A stretch of 64,000 nucleotides of DNA from NCBI GenBank assembly GCA_029261295.1, contig JAJDBP010000009.1, forward strand, positions 1-64,000, written 5' to 3'. Positions within the stretch are counted from its first letter, which is position 1, and each line of letters begins with the position of its first letter. A model generated the notes under the pieces. That model worked only from the letters and a program-made list of their open reading frames with translations. It had not been told where the DNA came from and searched no databases. The DNA comes from Nitrospirales bacterium. Lineage in GTDB: Bacteria > Nitrospirota > Nitrospiria > Nitrospirales > UBA8639. Both the position numbers and the translations under genes were made by a program. Positions 61,919-64,000 of the stretch are shown here, piece by piece.

Positions 61919-64000
61919 ATGCGCAAGATGATCTGCAAGCCAGCGACGGTGGAGATTGGTTCGGAGAAGAAGAAAGCTCCGTCCACATCCAAGAAGACCA
62001 CATCGAAAAAGAAGAAGATACTTGAGCCGGAGCTTGAGGCTCCCTCGGGTGGGATCGGTCTGTTGGTCGCGCTGGAACCACGTATCATGTTCGATGGGGC
62101 TGCGCTGGCCACCGGGGCGGAAGTTCTGCAAGACACTGCGACCACAGAGCAAACTCAAATCCCAGGTATTGATGGCGACACCGCAACTGATTCCTCAACC
62201 ACCGAAGCATCTGATGATGCTCTCTGGACCTCAGGCCTTTCCCTCTCCGCTCCCTCTGATCGCAAAGAAATAGTGTTCATTGATACCAGTGTCGAGGATT
62301 TTCAAACGCTCATGGAAGGCATTGATCCCAATGCCGAAGTCATTCTGTTGGATTCCACGCGTGACGGCATCGAACAGATCGCCGAAATTCTTGGTGAACG
62401 TACCGACATTGATGCTGTCCATATCATTTCCCATGGGGATTCTGGTGAATTGCGCTTAGGCACCGGTGTGCTGAACATGGCGTCCATGCAGGGGGACTAT
62501 GCCGATGACCTGGCGACGATCAATCAGGCCTTAACCGACGAAGCAGATTTTCTCATCTATGGCTGTAATTTTGGGGAAGGAGCTGGAGGGCAGGAAGCGG
62601 CGACGCTGTTGGCTGAACTCACCGGCGCAGATATCGCTGCGAGTGACGATCTCACGGGAGCAGAAACTTTAGGCGGAGACTGGGATCTTGAAGTGCAGAC
62701 CGGCACGATTGAAAGTGCCGTGATCGTAGATACTCAGGCCCAAGAAGCGTTTGTGGGAGTCCTCGATATCACGACGGGGCTGGTCGGCAACTGGACGCTT
62801 GATTCGGATGCCACGGATTCGAGCGGGAACAGCTATGACGGCACGTTAACGGGTGATGCGGCGATTGACACGACGGATGCCACCGACATTGTGGGGGCAG
62901 GAAAGCTGTCGTTAGATGGTTCTGGGGATTATGTCAATCTGGATGCCCATGTTGCTGGGTTTAGTGGATTAACTGAAGGCACAATCGCTGGGTGGGTGAG
63001 AGTGACGGATGCTGGCGAAAACATCCTTTTCTCGGTTTCCGATAAAGACGACGCTCAAAGTGTGGCAAAGTTCGGGATTGAAGCCGGAGGGCAGGTAAAA
63101 TGGTTGGCATCTGAAGGAGGGCTTGACGTTCTCGCCTATAGCACTCAAACGGTGAATGATGGGGCGTGGCATCATATTGCCGTCACGGTTAATTCGGGTG
63201 GGAATACATTGTATATCGATGGGGTTGTCGCCAGTGTCAGTTACTCGGCTGGCAGCGCTGCGACCACAAACTTTTTTAATAACGTTTCGGATATTGATGC
63301 CGTAGACATTGGACGCTCGGTTCGTGCGGGGGCACCAGAAGGCGAATTTAACGGTCTTGCAGATGAAGTGCGTGTCTATGATCGAGCCTTATCAGTCGCC
63401 GACATTAACGAACTTGTCGCTCAGGCCCCTACGTCGGTTGGAGAAATTGGGCACTGGACGTTTGATGCCAATGCCAATGATTCGAGCGGGAATAACAATA
63501 ACGGGACGCTCACCAATGGGGCTGCCATTGATACGACAGATACGACGGATCAAGTTGGAGTGGCGAAATTGTCGTTGGATGGCACGAATGATTACGTCGA
63601 TCTTTCTGCCCATATCAACAACTTTGAGGACCTTACACAAGGAACGATTTCAGCATGGATTAAAACGACCGGAACGAACGAAGCCATTTTTTCCCTTTCA
63701 GGCAATGGTGATGCGGATAGTCATGCTACTCTGATGGTTGGGGCTACAGGATATTTGACGTTTGAGGTATGGGACAACGATTCACCGTTGTTGGCGGTGT
63801 ATAACGGAAATGGTCCGACGATTAACGATGGGGCCTGGCATCATGTGGCGGTTTCAGTTGATGCGTCTGGAAACAGTTTATATTTAGATGGAGTAAAAAT
63901 TTCAAACGGTGATCTCATTTACGATACGGGATCAAGCAATACAAGTGCGTTTTTTGATGAGATCGGGAGCCGAGATTCTCTAGCTATTGGCCGTACGGAG
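61919..64000 (+). CDS. LEPR-motif/DUF4347 surface protein with LamG-like repeats (cut by window edge)
   Basis: From the ATG at 61919 the frame stays open to the window edge, giving at least 694 residues. The order is: a Lys-rich N-terminus (KKKAPSTSKKTTSKKKK), the LEPR-type motif ([18 protein letters not shown], near residue 49), a DUF4347 domain with His172 and Cys216, and two tandem LamG/concanavalin-like domains, each about 220 residues (from about 62775 and 63435), with matching DSSGN-GTL-G and WHH-VTV motifs. The DUF4347 domain is almost identical to that of the protein at 50464-53976. It is probably another substrate of the export cassette next to it. The true C-terminus, and whether it also ends in a membrane anchor, lie outside the window. 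Confidence 0.82.
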   Translation, partial: MRKMICKPATVEIGSEKKKAPSTSKKTTSKKKKILEPELEAPSGGIGLLVALEPRIMFDGAALATGAEVLQDTATTEQTQIPGIDGDTATDSSTTEASDDALWTSGLSLSAPSDRKEIVFIDTSVEDFQTLMEGIDPNAEVILLDSTRDGIEQIAEILGERTDIDAVHIISHGDSGELRLGTGVLNMASMQGDYADDLATINQALTDEADFLIYGCNFGEGAGGQEAATLLAELTGADIAASDDLTGAETLGGDWDLEVQTGTIESAVIVDTQAQEAFVGVLDITTGLVGNWTLDSDATDSSGNSYDGTLTGDAAIDTTDATDIVGAGKLSLDGSGDYVNLDAHVAGFSGLTEGTIAGWVRVTDAGENILFSVSDKDDAQSVAKFGIEAGGQVKWLASEGGLDVLAYSTQTVNDGAWHHIAVTVNSGGNTLYIDGVVASVSYSAGSAATTNFFNNVSDIDAVDIGRSVRAGAPEGEFNGLADEVRVYDRALSVADINELVAQAPTSVGEIGHWTFDANANDSSGNNNNGTLTNGAAIDTTDTTDQVGVAKLSLDGTNDYVDLSAHINNFEDLTQGTISAWIKTTGTNEAIFSLSGNGDADSHATLMVGATGYLTFEVWDNDSPLLAVYNGNGPTINDGAWHHVAVSVDASGNSLYLDGVKISNGDLIYDTGSSNTSAFFDEIGSRDSLAIGRTE
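62267..62711 (+). repeat. DUF4347 module, copy 2 of an inverted pair
   Basis: The plus-strand partner of 53136-53580. Protein identity over 148 residues is about 93% by my count (ten differences), much higher than in the rest of the two proteins, whose downstream domains are different. This suggests recent duplication or gene conversion of the module. Confidence 0.8.

Overview
The window is bacterial chromosomal DNA of moderate GC, densely coded, from a Gram-negative organism: it has an outer-membrane porin, TolC-type and lipoprotein genes, and periplasmic adaptors. The mix of a heme-c chemoreceptor, many c-di-GMP and two-component proteins, and giant LEPR-motif/DUF4347 surface proteins would fit a Nitrospira-like member of the Nitrospirota. 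That assignment is an inference from gene content; no rRNA or other phylogenetic marker is present. No tRNA, rRNA or CRISPR array was recognised.

Left end (1-3160): the tail of an IS30-type transposase, a small methyltransferase and a GNAT acetyltransferase, then a complete IS1182-type insertion sequence with 21-bp terminal inverted repeats. Next comes a minus-strand phosphate-uptake block (3211-8447): an ArsR-type regulator, PstS, PstC, PstA, PstB and an OprP/OprO-like porin. A palindromic site of the ArsR/SmtB type lies just upstream. A small MscS channel follows.

10335-17539 is a chemosensory operon behind a sigma-28-like promoter: a chemoreceptor with a CxxCH heme motif, CheR, a three-CheW-domain CheA and a CheB whose receiver domain has lost its phospho-acceptor aspartate. 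No CheY is encoded beside it.

17800-45474 is mixed accessory and housekeeping DNA. It holds a repetitive coiled-coil protein, methyltransferases, a flavoprotein, a beta-carbonic anhydrase with a broken second copy of its 3' end, lipoproteins and a nitrobindin-like protein. A tightly overlapping five-gene operon combines membrane proteins, a fatty-acid-hydroxylase-type enzyme, a GH3-type acyl-adenylating enzyme and an enolase-superfamily enzyme. A TIR-domain gene next to a DUF2130 gene, a Tat-exported intradiol-dioxygenase-like protein, a SET-domain protein, citrate synthase, lipoyl synthase and an EAL-HDOD protein complete the stretch.

45885-64000 is the most unusual part. Two LEPR/DUF4347 surface proteins face away from each other and flank a plus-strand cassette of an outer-membrane efflux lipoprotein, a HlyD-type adaptor, a GAF-HlyD fusion and a PqqD-like/M50 metalloprotease/HlyD fusion, plus a convergent CpaE/MinD-like ATPase. 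No ABC exporter is encoded between the TolC-type gene and the window end. The first surface protein ends in a hydrophobic anchor and overlaps the start of a hybrid histidine kinase by 4 nt; a response regulator with GGDEF and EAL domains follows. I read this as a candidate export, processing and signalling system for LEPR-type surface proteins.
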